From Pseudeuparius sepicola (Eukaryota > Arthropoda > Insecta > Coleoptera > Anthribidae): a stretch of DNA of 64,000 nucleotides. The stretch lies in contig OY987298.1 in assembly GCA_963920635.1 (NCBI GenBank), forward strand, positions 20,307,647-20,371,646, written 5' to 3'. The stretch's first letter is position 1, and every line of letters begins with the position of its first letter. Shown here in pieces: positions 49,640-62,700 of this stretch. The position numbers and the translations under genes were made by a program. The notes below the pieces were generated by a model that was not told the origin of the DNA, ran no database searches, and saw only the letters and a program-made list of their open reading frames with translations.

Positions 49640-50530
49640 CCAATCAGGTGATGATTTCAGCGATTATTTCCCTCATACTGCTTGCATCCAATAAGGTAGC
49701 TCCTTGCATAAAAATAGAACCAATCATATGCCTCTGCTAGCAATAATAATTGCAAATTGCACTTGTGCAAAACTAAAGCGGTAATACCACTTGTGCAATA
49801 ATTATCACTTCGTTGCTTAACAACCGCGAATATGTCGATACCAATGACGTCAAAACCTATAGACGTGGTGTCCCATTGTTAACATGCCCTTTATTTTGAC
49901 TCCAAGATTAAATATATCCATACTACTCTAAAAACATGCTACAAACAAAGACAGAAAGTCAACCATCAACCAACTATACACCCGGTGATTCCCGGTTATA
50001 GTTCCTTCAGAATCACACTTAGATATCGCATGTTTTTTCTTGTTTGGGGGCGCCGGAAGCATCGGAACCTCACCTGAAGACTCGGGGGATGGTCTAACGA
50101 CGCCAGCCTCCGAGCCCAGAGTCGAAATAAGTTTGCTACGGCTCGACAAAAAGGGGCAATTTCTGACAATCTAGCGACATTTTCGGAATAATTTAATGGA
50201 GCGCTTAGATTGTGATTAGTTCTGGGCGTCAAGCGTTTATCAAAACAAACCTGTCTATAGGTTCTGACGTCATTGGTCGATACAAACACGTACTTCTTAA
50301 AATTGGTGTGTTTTACACTGTTCTAAATTATGCAGCTTATAAATTATGTTGCGGTATTTTTAAGTTTGTATCAATGAATTTATATAACTTTTACATTGCT
50401 AAATTGTTATTAGACCGTTTAAATTTATGACACATTATGACACATTCAGAAAATAAACCAACGCTAACAGGGTGTAAGTGTAATCGCATTTGCCTTGGAT
50501 ATCCAAGCGTCATGTTTGTTTACTCGAACG
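49640..50530 (-). repeat. Dispersed repeat, copy C, interrupted
   Basis: Third copy of the family seen at 26486 and 48000, in the same orientation as copy B, split by the MITE at 49841-50276. A related module follows at 50575-50695. Confidence 0.6.
49841..50276. mobile_element. 436-bp DNA transposon with 6-bp target duplication
   Basis: TIRs of about 25 bp start CCAATGACGTCA. The target duplication TCGATA is exact at 49835-49840 and 50277-50282. It interrupts a dispersed repeat whose sequence resumes beyond it, which proves the insertion. No transposase; the frames inside (about 49928-50289) have no known domain. Confidence 0.85.
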
Positions 50531-50700
50531 CTACATGACCTGGCAAAATTTGGCGCAAATCCTTATCGCCGCCACTGCTCATTATAATCCCAGTACTAAG
50601 AAAATACCACTCCTGCTGCGCAGTCCTGGTATTTTCAGCTTTGGGATTATAATTCGTAAAATTAAGGAAAGGTATTATCGACAATAGGCACACCTTCTAA

Positions 50701-52144
50701 TTATACGACCTCTAAAATAAGAGCTAGGTGCGTTACCCCCGATATTTTTACACTATCTAAACCACCAAAGTAACAATAATTGAAGCATAAACAGGTGCTT
50801 ATAAAGCATACACTCGGTTTACGGATTACTTATTATTCAAATAGCAGTTAATGTCCAGTAATGGAAAAAATAGGAGTTTCGCAGATAAAAATGTTTTCAG
50901 CGTTTATCGCCGTTTCCGTCGTGCGAGGGTAATAAATTCCCCTGATTAAATTTCTACAGTCTTTACTGTTTAATGCCCCAAGTTTTCTAGTACCTACTTA
51001 TTTCCGACAGTTTAGATAAGGAAATTTTATATTCATTATATTCGGGCTCATAATTCTTCTTTCGTTTTTTACGACTCAATTTGAGCAAGGAGCACCGTTT
51101 CACATAGATTGGAGGTAGTTATGGGCTGAGCCGATTAAAATTTTCATAATTCCCTGCGAAAATATAGCAAGATATAACTGTACAGGGTTACTCATATAAC
51201 ATTCTACCCCTTAACTTTTTTGTTTTTAATTTTGGAAAAAAGTAAATATGAGATTGTATAAAATTTTCTTGCAACTTCAGGTATATGTATTCAGAAAAAC
51301 AAAATGAATATCGCCTTTCGGAGATATAGACGAAACTTATGTTTTTTTAGATGGAATACCCTGTATATTTCTCGATTATTGAAATATAGGCATTTTTGTG
51401 GTTTCAACGATATACATATTATGTACAGAAGCGTGTCCCAAATAGTTTGTCCTACCCCCTGGATCTCAGGAACCGTAAGAGATACGAAAAAACTTGAATA
51501 CCAAAGTTGTAAGGTTGGCTGTGGACGCAACCTCTGTTTTATTTTCACATATACAGGGCGATTCGTATTTGCAGGACAAAAATAAAATATTTAGATTTCG
51601 ACAATTGCATTAATCCTTTGAAATATTTGCATTCTCCATGAAATTTGCTACAGAACCGTTTTTTTGTTTTGTATTTCGGATGCAGCGTTGCCAAGATATC
51701 GATTTTTTCTTGGAATTTAGGGACTTCGTGAAGGTTATGGAAACTGAATGCTGTATCTTTATTTTAATAGATATCAAAGATATATTTTAGCGGAAGTATG
51801 ACAGCACAACCGTGTGTGGTGTGGTATGTCGAAATTGGTTTTTGCATACACAGTGTGTTCATAACAGGCTCTCAAAATCAGATAGTTTCAAACAGCAATA
51901 ACTTATTTTTTTTCGAATGGAATGACCAATATTTCTATAGTTTGTTGGATGCCGGCGTCCAAGCCCCACATTTTATTTAAATAACATTCTATACCAAAAA
52001 CTACCCGTTTTCGAGATATTTAGTATTTAAGAAAATTTCTTTGCATTTTTCACTCAGGTGAGAAGATTTTATCAAGCAAGCCATAACTATTTTCCCAGAC
52101 AGAAATAATTGTCATTTTAAATAATACGGGAATAGTTATATTTC
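50701..52144. other. No gene seen
   Basis: Mixed AT-rich sequence with MITE-like phrases (CAGGGTTACTCATATAACATTCTAC near 51184, ACAGGGCGATTCGTATTTGCAGGAC near 51553). Opposite frames at 51291-51585 overlap and match nothing known. Confidence 0.4.
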
Positions 52145-52230
52145 ATTACGAGTCTGGAAATAAAGATTTTTCCGTGCGCGCGTGACAAATTCCCGTGTGA
52201 GGCGCAGCCGAACACGGGAAGTCATGCTAT
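52145..52230. repeat. Palindromic repeat, second copy
   Basis: Same TTCCCGTGT...ACACGGGAA core as 18665-18765. Confidence 0.6.
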
Positions 52231-52837
52231 CTTTTTCTTCAGCAGTTTTGATGACAAGAACTTACATAGTTACCATTGGAAGCCTGTTCAGAAACATGGA
52301 AAAATTAATTATTAAAATACAAGTTCACGTGACAATAGTAGCCCTTTGGGCGCACGCTAACAGTATGCCTATATGGTTTTCGGAGAAATTTTCTATTTTG
52401 AACTGCATTATAAAACACATGCCCTCTTGACTAAAATCATATCAAAACGCATATATGTTTCGAATAAATGAAAACTCGGTTTTCCATAGTATTATGAAGA
52501 ACCCATAAGATGACTCTCTGATTCATATACCTTATTATTGTAAGAATATACTATTCTATTACTACTCCTATGTTATTACTTTATTACTATTACAAATTCC
52601 ATATTGTGGACTGATGAAGCCACTTTTACAACATGTGGCGTTTTTAACAGACTTATATGGCCGTTGACGGTTTCGATTTTTTAATTTCGCATTTATTTCG
52701 GAAATATCGTGGTGGTTGGCAAACAAACGCTAATATTTTTATAATATTACGCTATGAACTGTCCGTTTCACGAAATCGTCCTCTATTTTAAACTTGGTAA
52801 TCGGCAAGAAAACGGAAGGCACTGAAGTTGAAGAACT
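52231..52837. other. No gene seen
   Basis: AT-rich; 52493-52550 resembles the first 55 bases of the window. A CTGATGA near 52613 lacks the rest of a hammerhead. Confidence 0.4.
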
Positions 52838-53175
52838 TCCAAGTTCTTTCTTATTCTCCCACTAAAAATGTGGATTGCATATTACGCCTGGCAAATGGGA
52901 TGCCGACTCACAAAGACGAAAAACCGCATTTGAATCGCAAAACGGGGCAGAGCCGTGATGAGGCCCCAGCTGGGTCGCAAGAAAATGCACTTTCTAAGGA
53001 TCGGGGGAGGCGGGCAGGCGGGCGTAATTCGGGGCTTCCCCCCGGCAGTTAAAAATAAATTACTTTAATTTACGTTCGCTTTTCTTGTCGCTGCGCGCCG
53101 GCGGGGAACCGAATAATAGACCTTCGCGTTGGGAAACGACTTTTTGGGTTTGCGCTGGTGAACGAGACAGGTACT
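52838..53175. repeat. GC-rich repeat, inverse of 49100-49440
   Basis: See 49100-49440. The short plus-strand frame here (52828-53052) is a shadow of this repeat. Confidence 0.7.
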
Positions 53176-53945
53176 GATATAACAGAAGATGGAGAATTTA
53201 AAATGATCATGCAGTTGTGAAGAGCGCATTAACAATTAATTAGATATAATTGTTTTCCAACAAGTATTAAATGAAGTAAACATTTCAATGGGGAACTTGC
53301 ACAAAAATTAAATTTGAAAAATATTACTTTCAAACGTAATTTATTGCCATTAAATGAACCACAATTCACAAAAAACTCATTTTTTATTTTTATGTAATAA
53401 ATGTAAGGAATTAAAAACTGCATAATTCAAATCATTCTTGAAACGCGCCCTCCTTGGTTGTGACGTCAAGTACCTAGCTCGTTGGTGGTGGCGCCTCTGG
53501 TGAGCGGCAGCACCATCAACTAATATGGACCGCAAATGTATAAAAACTACAGCAACACGCACGCTTTTTTTAGAAGGAGCAACTAGAACATCCTATCCTT
53601 GTCTATCCGTCTTATCTCAGTCTTGATATTGTTGATAACGTTTGAAAAGAGTGTGCTGTATTAAATAGTTATTTACATTGCGAGATGCGTAGGTAAGCGC
53701 ACTTTTTTGGCAGAGGAGGTTGTTTAACGCCCGTGTTTCCTCGGGTCTCAAAACTATCTCCGAGGCCAATGTATTACATTTTTCCTGCTACCGACAATTT
53801 CGTATTAGGTAGGTAAGTATTTGAATTTAAATAGGTGCACTATGGAGTAAATTGTGAGTAATAATCTTCATAATAACCATTGTCTAATTATTACTAAAAA
53901 TGATAATCAGTGATAAATATAAGAGGTAGAGTAGAATGCAGCGAT
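53176..53945. other. No gene seen
   Basis: AT-rich intergenic sequence; no recognised feature. Confidence 0.4.
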
Positions 53946-53950
53946 CATAA

Positions 53951-54020
53951 AAAATAACTTCTTGTGGGATTGAACCCACGAGCTACGAATTACTAGTCTC
54001 GTAGCCTCACCATCCTGTTA
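53951..54020 (-). ncRNA. tRNA-derived SINE head
   Basis: On the minus strand: GGATGGTGAGG, then a 7-bp stem GCTACGA/TCGTAGC, then GTGGGTTCAATCCCAC, a perfect T arm and B box. There is no acceptor stem, so it is a tRNA-derived SINE fragment rather than a tRNA. Confidence 0.5.
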
Positions 54021-55694
54021 AATAAGTGCTTGTTAAATTTGGACTTTTATTCGGTTCTTATTTTTGACCTACATCAGATCCCTATGGAAGTGGGTAGCCG
54101 AACTGTTTATTTTAACGTTCAATTTCCATTCTTCCTTCGCTAATTCTGTGCTATTTCTATAGATAGGCAAATATATTAAAGAAATAAAACATCGTTCAAG
54201 TTCCCCATTGTCAGTCGTCAAAATGTAAATTATTATTTCAGCAAATTCTAAAATTACCTCTATAGTATACATTAATAATAGAAATATCTCTAATATATTC
54301 TCATATAAGCCCGATTTTGGGGCAGAGCTAGGGAGTAATTAATCAATTACTTTTTTAATCGTTTTGAAATGATAATTTCTCATTGCATTGAATCCTTCTC
54401 TGCAACAGATGTCTGCAGTATTTCCAAATACGACATATTACTTTTGAGACTAAAAGTGTTGCTCGTAATGGAAAAAAAAGTTATTTTGAAGGCAGCGGCT
54501 GTTCTCACCAGTACTATCTCTTAATAAACAGCAGAACAATCGGCGTTTGAACAAATCGTACGATTGTAATAATATTTTTTCCAATAATTTACCGAAGCCT
54601 AAAGCCTGGTTCATGCAGCAACTTTATCTTTATGCTTTTGCTTTATCTTTTAAAAGTTGAATATATTGTAAAATAATAGAAGAGTTCAGGCAACGCCTTT
54701 GCTTTGTTTTGCTTTTTAGTCAGAGAGTTAAGGATATCTACATTATAATAGGGTACTTCACAATATTTTTAATTGCTCTAAAATTGTACTCGGTTTACAG
54801 TAGATGCACCAACATAACACATAACACATAATAAATGAAACAACTGCTTTTAACCCTTATTTATTTATGATAATTATTAAAGACGAAGTGGCACAATTTT
54901 TTTCGGGCTGAAATCTACAGTTTCGTCGTTTTATTATCCAGAACCCCAAACGTGGCAACTCTGTGCCTCTCAGGAGAAACGGAACTGCGACGTTGTCGGT
55001 GCCCGTTTGCAATAATTCGTGGAAAAATTTCAAATTGTACTTTTCTATTTAAATATCTCCAGCTTGCCTATGCATATCTGTTACTTAATGTATTACAACC
55101 TTTGAGCTTTAACTAACGCAATTGCACAAAAAAATGTTGTCACATAAAGCCTTTTTTTAATACGAATATGTTCCGTATATTGACTCCTCTATAGAAGAAT
55201 GGTGTCTGTTTATGCAGCACACGCTGGAAACTATATCCTTCATATCTGTCACGTCACACTTTGATTAAAATATCTGCATACGGATCATACTATAAATATT
55301 CAGGTTCCAATAATCTGAAAATATTCGCGTATGTGGCAACGTCACAAGCCCAGCTAGGCATTTAACCATATACATAATATATCCACATGTCATCTAACAC
55401 ATGTATGGTTTTCTGATCGGCAGTTGACATCTCGTCATGTCAACTGTCATTCCGTATATGTCGCTAAATCAAAACATTAATTTAAAAACGCTCTTTAATA
55501 ATTGTACACTAGATTGTGAAAGGTAAGTAAATATTTCATGTACCTAGAATTCCCCAAGCGGCGGCCATATTGATATTATTGATAGATGACGGAGGACAGA
55601 GCCGTAATCAACAGAATTTACGTTTTACACATACGAATCCTAAATTTGAATAGACAGAACTTAACATTAAACTGAAGCACAGAAAAAGGCTATA
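54021..55694. other. No gene seen; one half-copy of a MITE
   Basis: A half copy of the GCCTGGTTCAT MITE (compare 23820-23983) lies near 54604-54725. Otherwise AT-rich with no convincing frame. Confidence 0.4.
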
Positions 55695-56175
55695 GTTATA
55701 GTTTCTGTGTTTGAAGTTAGGTTAGAACCACGATACACTTACCCACGGTATGTCACTAACGAACCCGAAAACAAGGCAACTCTGGGCATCTACGTCAGTT
55801 GCGAATCACGAATTCTAAATAATGCAGCGGCTGCGGTTGTGTTTTACGATTTTTTTATAGTTTACAGTTTAATGTGCCAAGAAAAAAGTGTAAACAACTG
55901 ACTGATCGTCAGTCCAGCTCGACAGTGCTTTGAAATAGGCCAAAAATGCCGGGATGTGCAGTAGGCGTATGTGCAGTCAGCGTATCAAATTAAATGTGTT
56001 TTTTATCAACAGAATATTCATTCATTTATATAGTAATAAATTCTACATATTTTTAACAACATTTATTTAAAAGAAATAAGCAAAAACCCATAAAAAAGTA
56101 TCTATTGCTGTGTAAAACATATGGAACATACCGTACCGTGGGTAAGTCTATCGTGGTTAGAACCACAGAATATAA
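55695..56175. repeat. Inverted-repeat element
   Basis: GGTTAGAACCACGATA.ACTTACCCACGGTA near 55720-55755 is mirrored near 56128-56165. The short frames at 55707 and 56121 fall in these arms and are not genes. Confidence 0.55.
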
Positions 56176-57818
56176 AGGTTAAGGTTAGGCATCTGTCACA
56201 AGTTCTGACATTTCTGCCAGACATGCTAAATACGTCCCTGGAGCGCCCAGAAAAATATGCTGCCAACTTTGTATTACCAAATTATTGCGTAGTTATCGTG
56301 TTGTTAATTGTGTAGTGTACCTACCTAAGTTATCATGGACCCTGAAAGGACAATCCGCAATTTGCCGAAATTGGATGCTTTCTTGGTACCACATTTTTTT
56401 TCTAATAATCTGATGTTCCCGTCTGCCGAAATTTATAGGATAAAACTGCAAAGGTTTGTATCTATGTTGTAGTAATAGTAAAGTATTAGGAGTTATTAAT
56501 AAAGGGAGTACTTGGGGCTAGGGATCACCTTGAAGGCGCGTTTATAAAGGCGCCTTAGTGCTTATAGAAATACTGAGCCCGATTTCCGGTCTTTAGGCCC
56601 AACCTAGCCAAAAATTTGCAGAAAAACGATTGAATATTTATGAAAAAAAAAAAAAAAAACAACACTTCTTGACTAAATGTGGTTTCACGGGGCATCCTAA
56701 GTCTGGGAGTTTGAGGTTAGAATTTAGAAAATTCAACTTGTCTTTTCAACTTTCAACGCAGAATAAGGTTATGTCTCAGAACACTTCAGTGTTATCGCCA
56801 TGTTGCCAAATGGCTTTTATAAAACACTTGGGACGTCACAAGTGCTTTCCTGCAAAATTTCGAAGAAAGCCCAAAAACTTGTTAACTACGTAAATATAGT
56901 ATATTTAAAAAAAAAACCCGTAGAGTCTTAGGCAAGTTTCCAGGAATTGTTTTATCAAGTTTGTAAAATTTAGTCAACTTTATAATTTAAAATCCATAGT
57001 GATCATTTTATTCAAAAATTACTTATTTTAAGGTATTGTAGTAAGAAAATTGGAAACAAAATATCTTTGAGCTTCATTTCCAACAGACTTCATGACGCAC
57101 TTATAAAAAAACTTATAAAAAATTGAGGAAAAGCATAATGAACAGTCCAACACTACTGCCCAATAAAACCTTGTGAAGATTATACGTCTTTAGTTAAAAA
57201 AGGGGTTTGCAACGTGTGCACTATTCCCCAGATTTTCAATTTCGTCAAAAATAACACGTCGTCTTCCATCTTTCTCCTAAAACCCGAATATAGACTTTAA
57301 GCAAGTGTAACGGGAGTCCCCGAGACACTGCAGGAGTGTATCCGCATTAGCATTCAAACGGTAATCCGGGCAGGCTTGGGCTGGGCAGCCCGCCAGCCTG
57401 ATCTCGCGGATGTTTTATTAAACAGGGCCTTATTCGTATCGCCCGGACGGGCGTTATGCTAATGGGGGCCCCTGCCGGGGAAAATCGGGCAGAAAATTAT
57501 TGATTGGTTTCGTTGAGCGAATGCAAGGCGAAGACAGAATACAGAGGGCCCATCTTGTCGAATATATTAAACGGAGGCCAGCTTTTACCTAATTTTTCAC
57601 ATTCCCGATATACAGCATGTTTCAGTTATGATGTAAAAAACAACTAGATACAGTAAAATGGAAAATGCTAAAAAAATGGTCGAAGTTCCCAACGAGGTGC
57701 GCCTAAAATGCGAGTACCTTGACGCTTCTAGTTGAAAGCAAACGACCAAGGTGAATACTGGAGAGCGCTGTTGCTACATTTCATTGTTGAAGGTTATGAC
57801 GAAATAATAAATAGGTAA
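56176..57818. other. No gene seen; GC-rich patch at 57310-57500
   Basis: The GC-rich patch has CpG-rich, mirrored GGGCAGCCCGCC- and CCCGGACGGGC-type blocks and could be a conserved non-coding or promoter segment. The rest is AT-rich, with a poly-A run at about 56643-56658. Confidence 0.4.
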
Positions 57819-58253
57819 AGTATAAATGAACTCACTTGAAACACAGTGGTATCAGTGGAGCGATCTATTTCATAGCATTTACCACGCTATGCTACTGGTA
57901 GAAATACCAGACTTATCAGCAGAAATCACCCGTATAAAATTCAAAGGTTTTTATGCGGTCGACGTCGACCTAGTCAAGGAGGCAGCCAATAAGAAAGCGA
58001 GCGGAGCGATTTGGAAATAAGGAATGCGCTTTATTTTACGGATTTTGGTTTTGTCTATAGATTTTTGTGTGGTGTTGTTTTGTTTTATTATTATAATAAT
58101 TAATTTAAAGTTTATTTTATTCTTTTTAGAGCATTTAAATAGAATTTGTATAATATTATTACGGGCCGCGCGCTGCCTATGGCTCGGGTTTGTTTTACAA
58201 AGCAAACGGCGCCCAAGCGTTTTTATGCTTTTCCAAGTGTGTTCATTTATACT
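57819..58253. repeat. Dispersed repeat with short TIRs (copy 2)
   Basis: Inverse copy of 4637-5088, again bounded by AGTATAAATGAACTCACTTG and its inverse, with the GTCGACGTCGAC core at about 57957-57969. Confidence 0.65.
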
Positions 58254-60284
58254 ATACCTAAACTTACTCAGACAAACAAATAAGGGAGACACCGAATTCT
58301 AGTATCTTTATACAGATGCAAACAGTAAGCTTAATCTTCTCACATAATCTTTCTCGTAGAATACGAAAAGGTTTGTTTTGATTTACTGTTTCGTAGGAAT
58401 TTTATTGTTACTCTTAAATGTGACATGTTTGGGACAGGTCAGTAAAGGACCAATATTTGTAAACATGGGATATGATAGTAATAAATAAATAGACCCGTCA
58501 ACAATTCACCTACATTTGTAAACAGATAGATTCGTCTTCTTTATTTGTTTGTCCGAGGGTATCTACGTAATCCTCATCTGCATTAGATATCTGTGTTGTC
58601 AGTCTTGATTCTACAACAACACTTTAATCTAACCAATTATTTATAGAAAACGTACCTATATAATAGCTTTTAAATCGGGAAAATACGTAGATTTCATAAA
58701 TACAAAAATATACAGGGTGTTTCTATAAAAAACAGCGTAAGTAGGAGGTATTTAGGTAGGTACTTATGTATTTTTTCTAACTCTTCGATGTTCTTTTGTT
58801 TCTCTTTGTCCTAATAGTATGTTGATTGATTGATTCTATGTAGTTTAGAGAAATCACTAGTGTTTGGAGTTCAAATGCACCACACAATTTTACACAGTCA
58901 ATAATTTTGCTAAAAAATTTAACTAATTGAGTTCTTATATCAAGGCGTCCAAGACTACCGAAATTCATAGCATTGGTCATATATGTATGATGTTTTGCCA
59001 CTTTTTCTTTTAAATGTTTTATGTCAATAATGACAGTTTTAGTCCATAACGAATCATCAGTGCAAAACAAAGTACAGGGAAAACAAAAAAACGAGTTTTT
59101 ACATTGCATTCACAAATCCAGTCAAACATGTTGTACATAGTTGGCTTAAAATACCTACCTGCTAATTTCTTTCACTCTGGTCTTTTGTGGTTTAGATGTG
59201 TTTTAGATCTAAAAGAGGTTTAGGATGTCCTTTTTCTTTTATTTCTAAACGTTTTTCATAAGTCAATGTGCCGCTTATTTTAATATTTCTTGCACAGTCA
59301 CTAGAGCCATTGGTAAAATTTTGATAACAAATGAAGTCCAGTGGACTTCATTTGCTGCTCCTCAAATCATGCCTATCTTTTCGATTTCGTGAATGTTAAA
59401 CCGTACTGATGATTGCCAAATACCTAACCCAATATCGCTTTTTCTTACAGCTTACTAAAAATTTACAAGTCGGAAGAGAGAAAGAAACATAAACAAACAA
59501 CACCAAGTGCTTTATTGTAGCGCTCAAATTTGGGTGCATCGAACTCGTCCAAGGATTATTACCGGATCACTTACATTGTTGCCGCACTTCCGACAACACG
59601 GCTTGCACCTAAACAGGGCTGCGGTGAAAGGCAAATCTCCAGCACCGAAAATAAAGTCAATTCTAAAGTGGTAAAGCATAGTATAACATCTCTTCCAGAA
59701 CTATAGAACTAGCAAATTCTCGGTTGTGCAAATGTTTGCTCCCCCGACCATTGGAAATTAAACAGCGGAGAAGGCGGCTTTCATTGCGGCGGTTGAGGCG
59801 CTTACGACGCTTAAATATTGGGCTTTGCGGCATCTATAGGGACATTTTAAACAATCTTTTCACCGCATCGCCATTCGTGGATTTTTTAAGAGCAGGTTTC
59901 GGAGGGACCGGCTTGATTTAAGCTCATGGGAAATTTCTGATGTGACGAATAAAAATGAAACATTGTTTTGCGACGTTTTCGCATTTGAATTTATATCTTG
60001 AAATGTTACCGTATCGTTCGGTCTCGAATCACGTAAAAATAGAAGAAAGGAAAACATGGGCGGCATATGTTTTAAATGTATAGGTAATTTTGTTAAACTA
60101 ATTAAGACATTTTAGGTTCCCGTTCTTTGCACAGGTATCCAGATAGTGTTAAATTAAAATTCAAAAAAACACCTACATAAAACACCTTGCAATTCAGATT
60201 TTGTAAACAATATAAATCTGTTATATGTTTGCTCTATAAGCATTCGCATGCTATTCCAAATTGCAGATAAATACGATCTTTATA
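58254..60284. other. No gene seen
   Basis: AT-rich sequence. A minus-strand frame at 58777-59109 (110 codons, opening on ATG) is the longest here but shows no domain and biased composition. A small palindrome (TGAAGTCCAGTGGACTTCA) lies near 59332-59351. Confidence 0.4.
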
Positions 60285-60937
60285 CAGTGTGTCCCAATTT
60301 TATACTGGACACCTCAGAAATATATAAAGGGCAAGGGAAACCAATGGTCTATATTTTTTTATTGGTAGTACCAAGGGAGAATATTTCATAGGCGGTGGTA
60401 TTTGGATGGGATAATTATTTCAAGGCCTGCTATGATTTTTTAAAATAGCAAATTTTCAAGAAACCATATTAGGTTTTTTTACGACAAAATGTTATTAAGA
60501 AAACTTGTTCAGAATGAAAAACTGAGTAGATTTGTAAAATTTTAAAAGGCTAGGCCAAGGAACAAGTTTTCTTAATAACATTTTAATGTGAAAGCTACAC
60601 AAAGTGCACTTTTCTAAAGAAAAGTGGGAAAAAATGCCAAAAAATCAAAGTAGGAATAGACTTTGGAAATTTCGCAACCCTCTTCAGTTCTTCATTCTGA
60701 ACATGTTTCCTTAATAACATTTTATCGTAAAACCTACAGAAAGGGCACTTTACTGATGTGGAAAATTAGTTTTTTCAAAATTCCCAAGGCATACGTGATT
60801 TTTCGAAACTAAAATTACGTCACAAATTAGTTTCAAACCAAGCAGAGCTGATCCCCAAAAGGTCAAATTTCAACTCGAATTTTTTTTGTCATTTACACCC
60901 CACGTGCACTCAATCCGTGGACACACTGTATATGAAA
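60285..60937. repeat. MITE-like AT-rich repeat
   Basis: Starts with ACAGTGTGTCCCAATTTTATACTG and ends near ACACACTGTATATG. The interior has mirrored and repeated AACTTGTTC.GAATGAA and TTCTTAATAACATTTTA blocks. Probably a diverged Tc1/mariner-type MITE; exact ends uncertain. Confidence 0.45.
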
Positions 60938-61376
60938 ATCTGACGCGCTCGAGTATTTCAAAATGGCGATTTTTTTTTTGCATTTTCAAAAAGCCGCCAC
61001 AAGCTGGCGTCACATCCGAATCGTCAGTCTATTGAATGGGAGCTTCTTTCGGGCTCACTTAACATCCATTCTGAATATCTGACGCGCTCGAGTAAACTTT
61101 TTTCTTCTCATTTTTTTCCCTTCCGTACGGCCGCCCCCACCATGCAAACCGACAGATTAACATAGCTACGTCATCGGAGACACGTGGGGCATATACATAT
61201 AGGTACACTATCAATATCTGACGCGCTCGAGTATCTCCATGTGACCATTTTTTTTTACATCTATTTGTGAAAGCCTGTAGACGCTCCCCCCACCGGTGGA
61301 AGGGTTATCATATAACCTTTTTTTCTTTCTACCATCTAATCTTCAAAATCCAATAGGTCCCCACGACGCTCGAGTA
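60938..61376. repeat. 18-bp box at 139-bp intervals
   Basis: ATCTGACGCGCTCGAGTA occurs exactly at 60938, 61077 and 61216 (spacing 139 and 139). A weaker version, ACGACGCTCGAGTA, ends near 61376. The sequence between boxes is not conserved. This may be a highly diverged satellite with one protected box, or a regular protein-binding array. Confidence 0.65.
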
Positions 61377-62270
61377 AATCCCCATTTAGCATCGTGGGCT
61401 CCCCTACTATAAAATCCAGCTAATGTTGCATTTCACAACAAACTGCAATATGGCGACGTCGAACAAAACAAGTTCGCGATCGTCGTAAACATTAGCGGGC
61501 GCGATCGGTATGCGACGGCGTACGCGGGCGTCGCGTCGCGACGGATTTATATGAAATCCGAGAGATTTACGGGCCGGCATAAATTACGAGCAGATGTTTA
61601 AAAGTGGCGGCCGCCCATAAAATAATTATTGTTTTAATCGATGGCTTCATTACGCGTCCGTTGTTGCGCGCACTCTCGGTGATTGCGGTCCGCGCGACTT
61701 CGGCAGGCCGGTCGCGATCGCAATTTGGCTGATGACCGGCGGCCCGCACGCAAACGCGCATATTATTTAAAAGTGGGGGTTATGCGAAAACGTATGTTTT
61801 GTAAAACCGCGAATGTTGGCAATTACATCGTCATTTCAACCTGCTGAAATCTCTATATGGCCCGCCATCGATCTTTGTCACTTTATTGTTACCGCGGTAG
61901 CAATGGGGAAAATATGCGCAATCCGGCAACAAGGTACCGACAACCGGGCGTCGTCTAAACTTGACCTGTCTGTCTCTTATAGAGTAGCATATTAGCCGCA
62001 GTCGAATTTGCACTTGCGTACTTACATGGAAAGAAGCCCGCTTTTCGATGCCGACTTAATGTTGCGTCTCTATGGAAGTAGTGAAAAACAAACGTTGGAA
62101 ATATTTCCTCTACATAATATGCTATTGCCTCAATCGTTTGGAGATTCGAATGTGCTTCTGATGGCATTGTGAAAACTGGTGAGTTCTCGAGCTGTAACAA
62201 TATGAATCACAGCAAAGGAAATAATATTTGAATAGTTAAAGAATCTCAGGAAGGACTGAACGCTCTATGT
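61377..62270. other. CpG-rich non-coding island
   Basis: From about 61450 to 61780 the sequence is strongly GC- and CpG-rich (GGGCGCGATCGG, GTCGCGTCGCGACGG). It includes an AT-rich homeodomain-site-like patch (CATAAAATAATTATTG). It could be a host promoter or enhancer; no frame is convincing. Confidence 0.4.
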
Positions 62271-62700
62271 CAGTAGCGTAGCTAGGGGTCTTGGGGCCCC
62301 GGTGCAGAATCCTGCATGGAGGCCCTCGCTCTTGTTAGAATTGCTGTAATATCAAGGATTTCTTTAACTTAAGAATATAACTAAACGTGCCTTATAACTT
62401 TTTGTCTTTATCGTAGGTACCGATTTCAGGAAAAAATGAAGATTCCTGCCTTGATTAGTTTGTCGAAACAACTCGAAGGTGCGCGCCATTGTAAAAAACG
62501 AACCAAAGACTGTTCCGGTCGAGCCTTAAGCCCAAATTTGTTGTTTCCTGGGGTTCTTTATTCAAAGGAAGTAATAATAATAGTATTATACTCTTTATGT
62601 AAAATCTCGTGGTTTGCGAGCCATTTTATAGAATTTTTCGTGCTTCTGTATAGGTACGATATATTTTTATGGTTTCGACCCGGATAGAAATTAAAGTCCC
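62270..62700 (+). repeat. Dispersed repeat, inverse of 22386-22690
   Basis: The 62335-62580 part matches 22386-22690 on the other strand. It begins near CAGTAGCGTAGCTAGGGGTC, a start often seen in invertebrate interspersed repeats. The frame at 62436-62687 is part of this repeat, not a gene. Confidence 0.6.

Noticed and set aside
52613..52619. CTGATGA as another hammerhead
   Set aside because: No GAAA, stem II or stem I follows in the required order.
58777..59109. 110-codon minus-strand frame as a host gene
   Set aside because: No recognisable domain, no promoter or splice context; chance length in AT-rich DNA.
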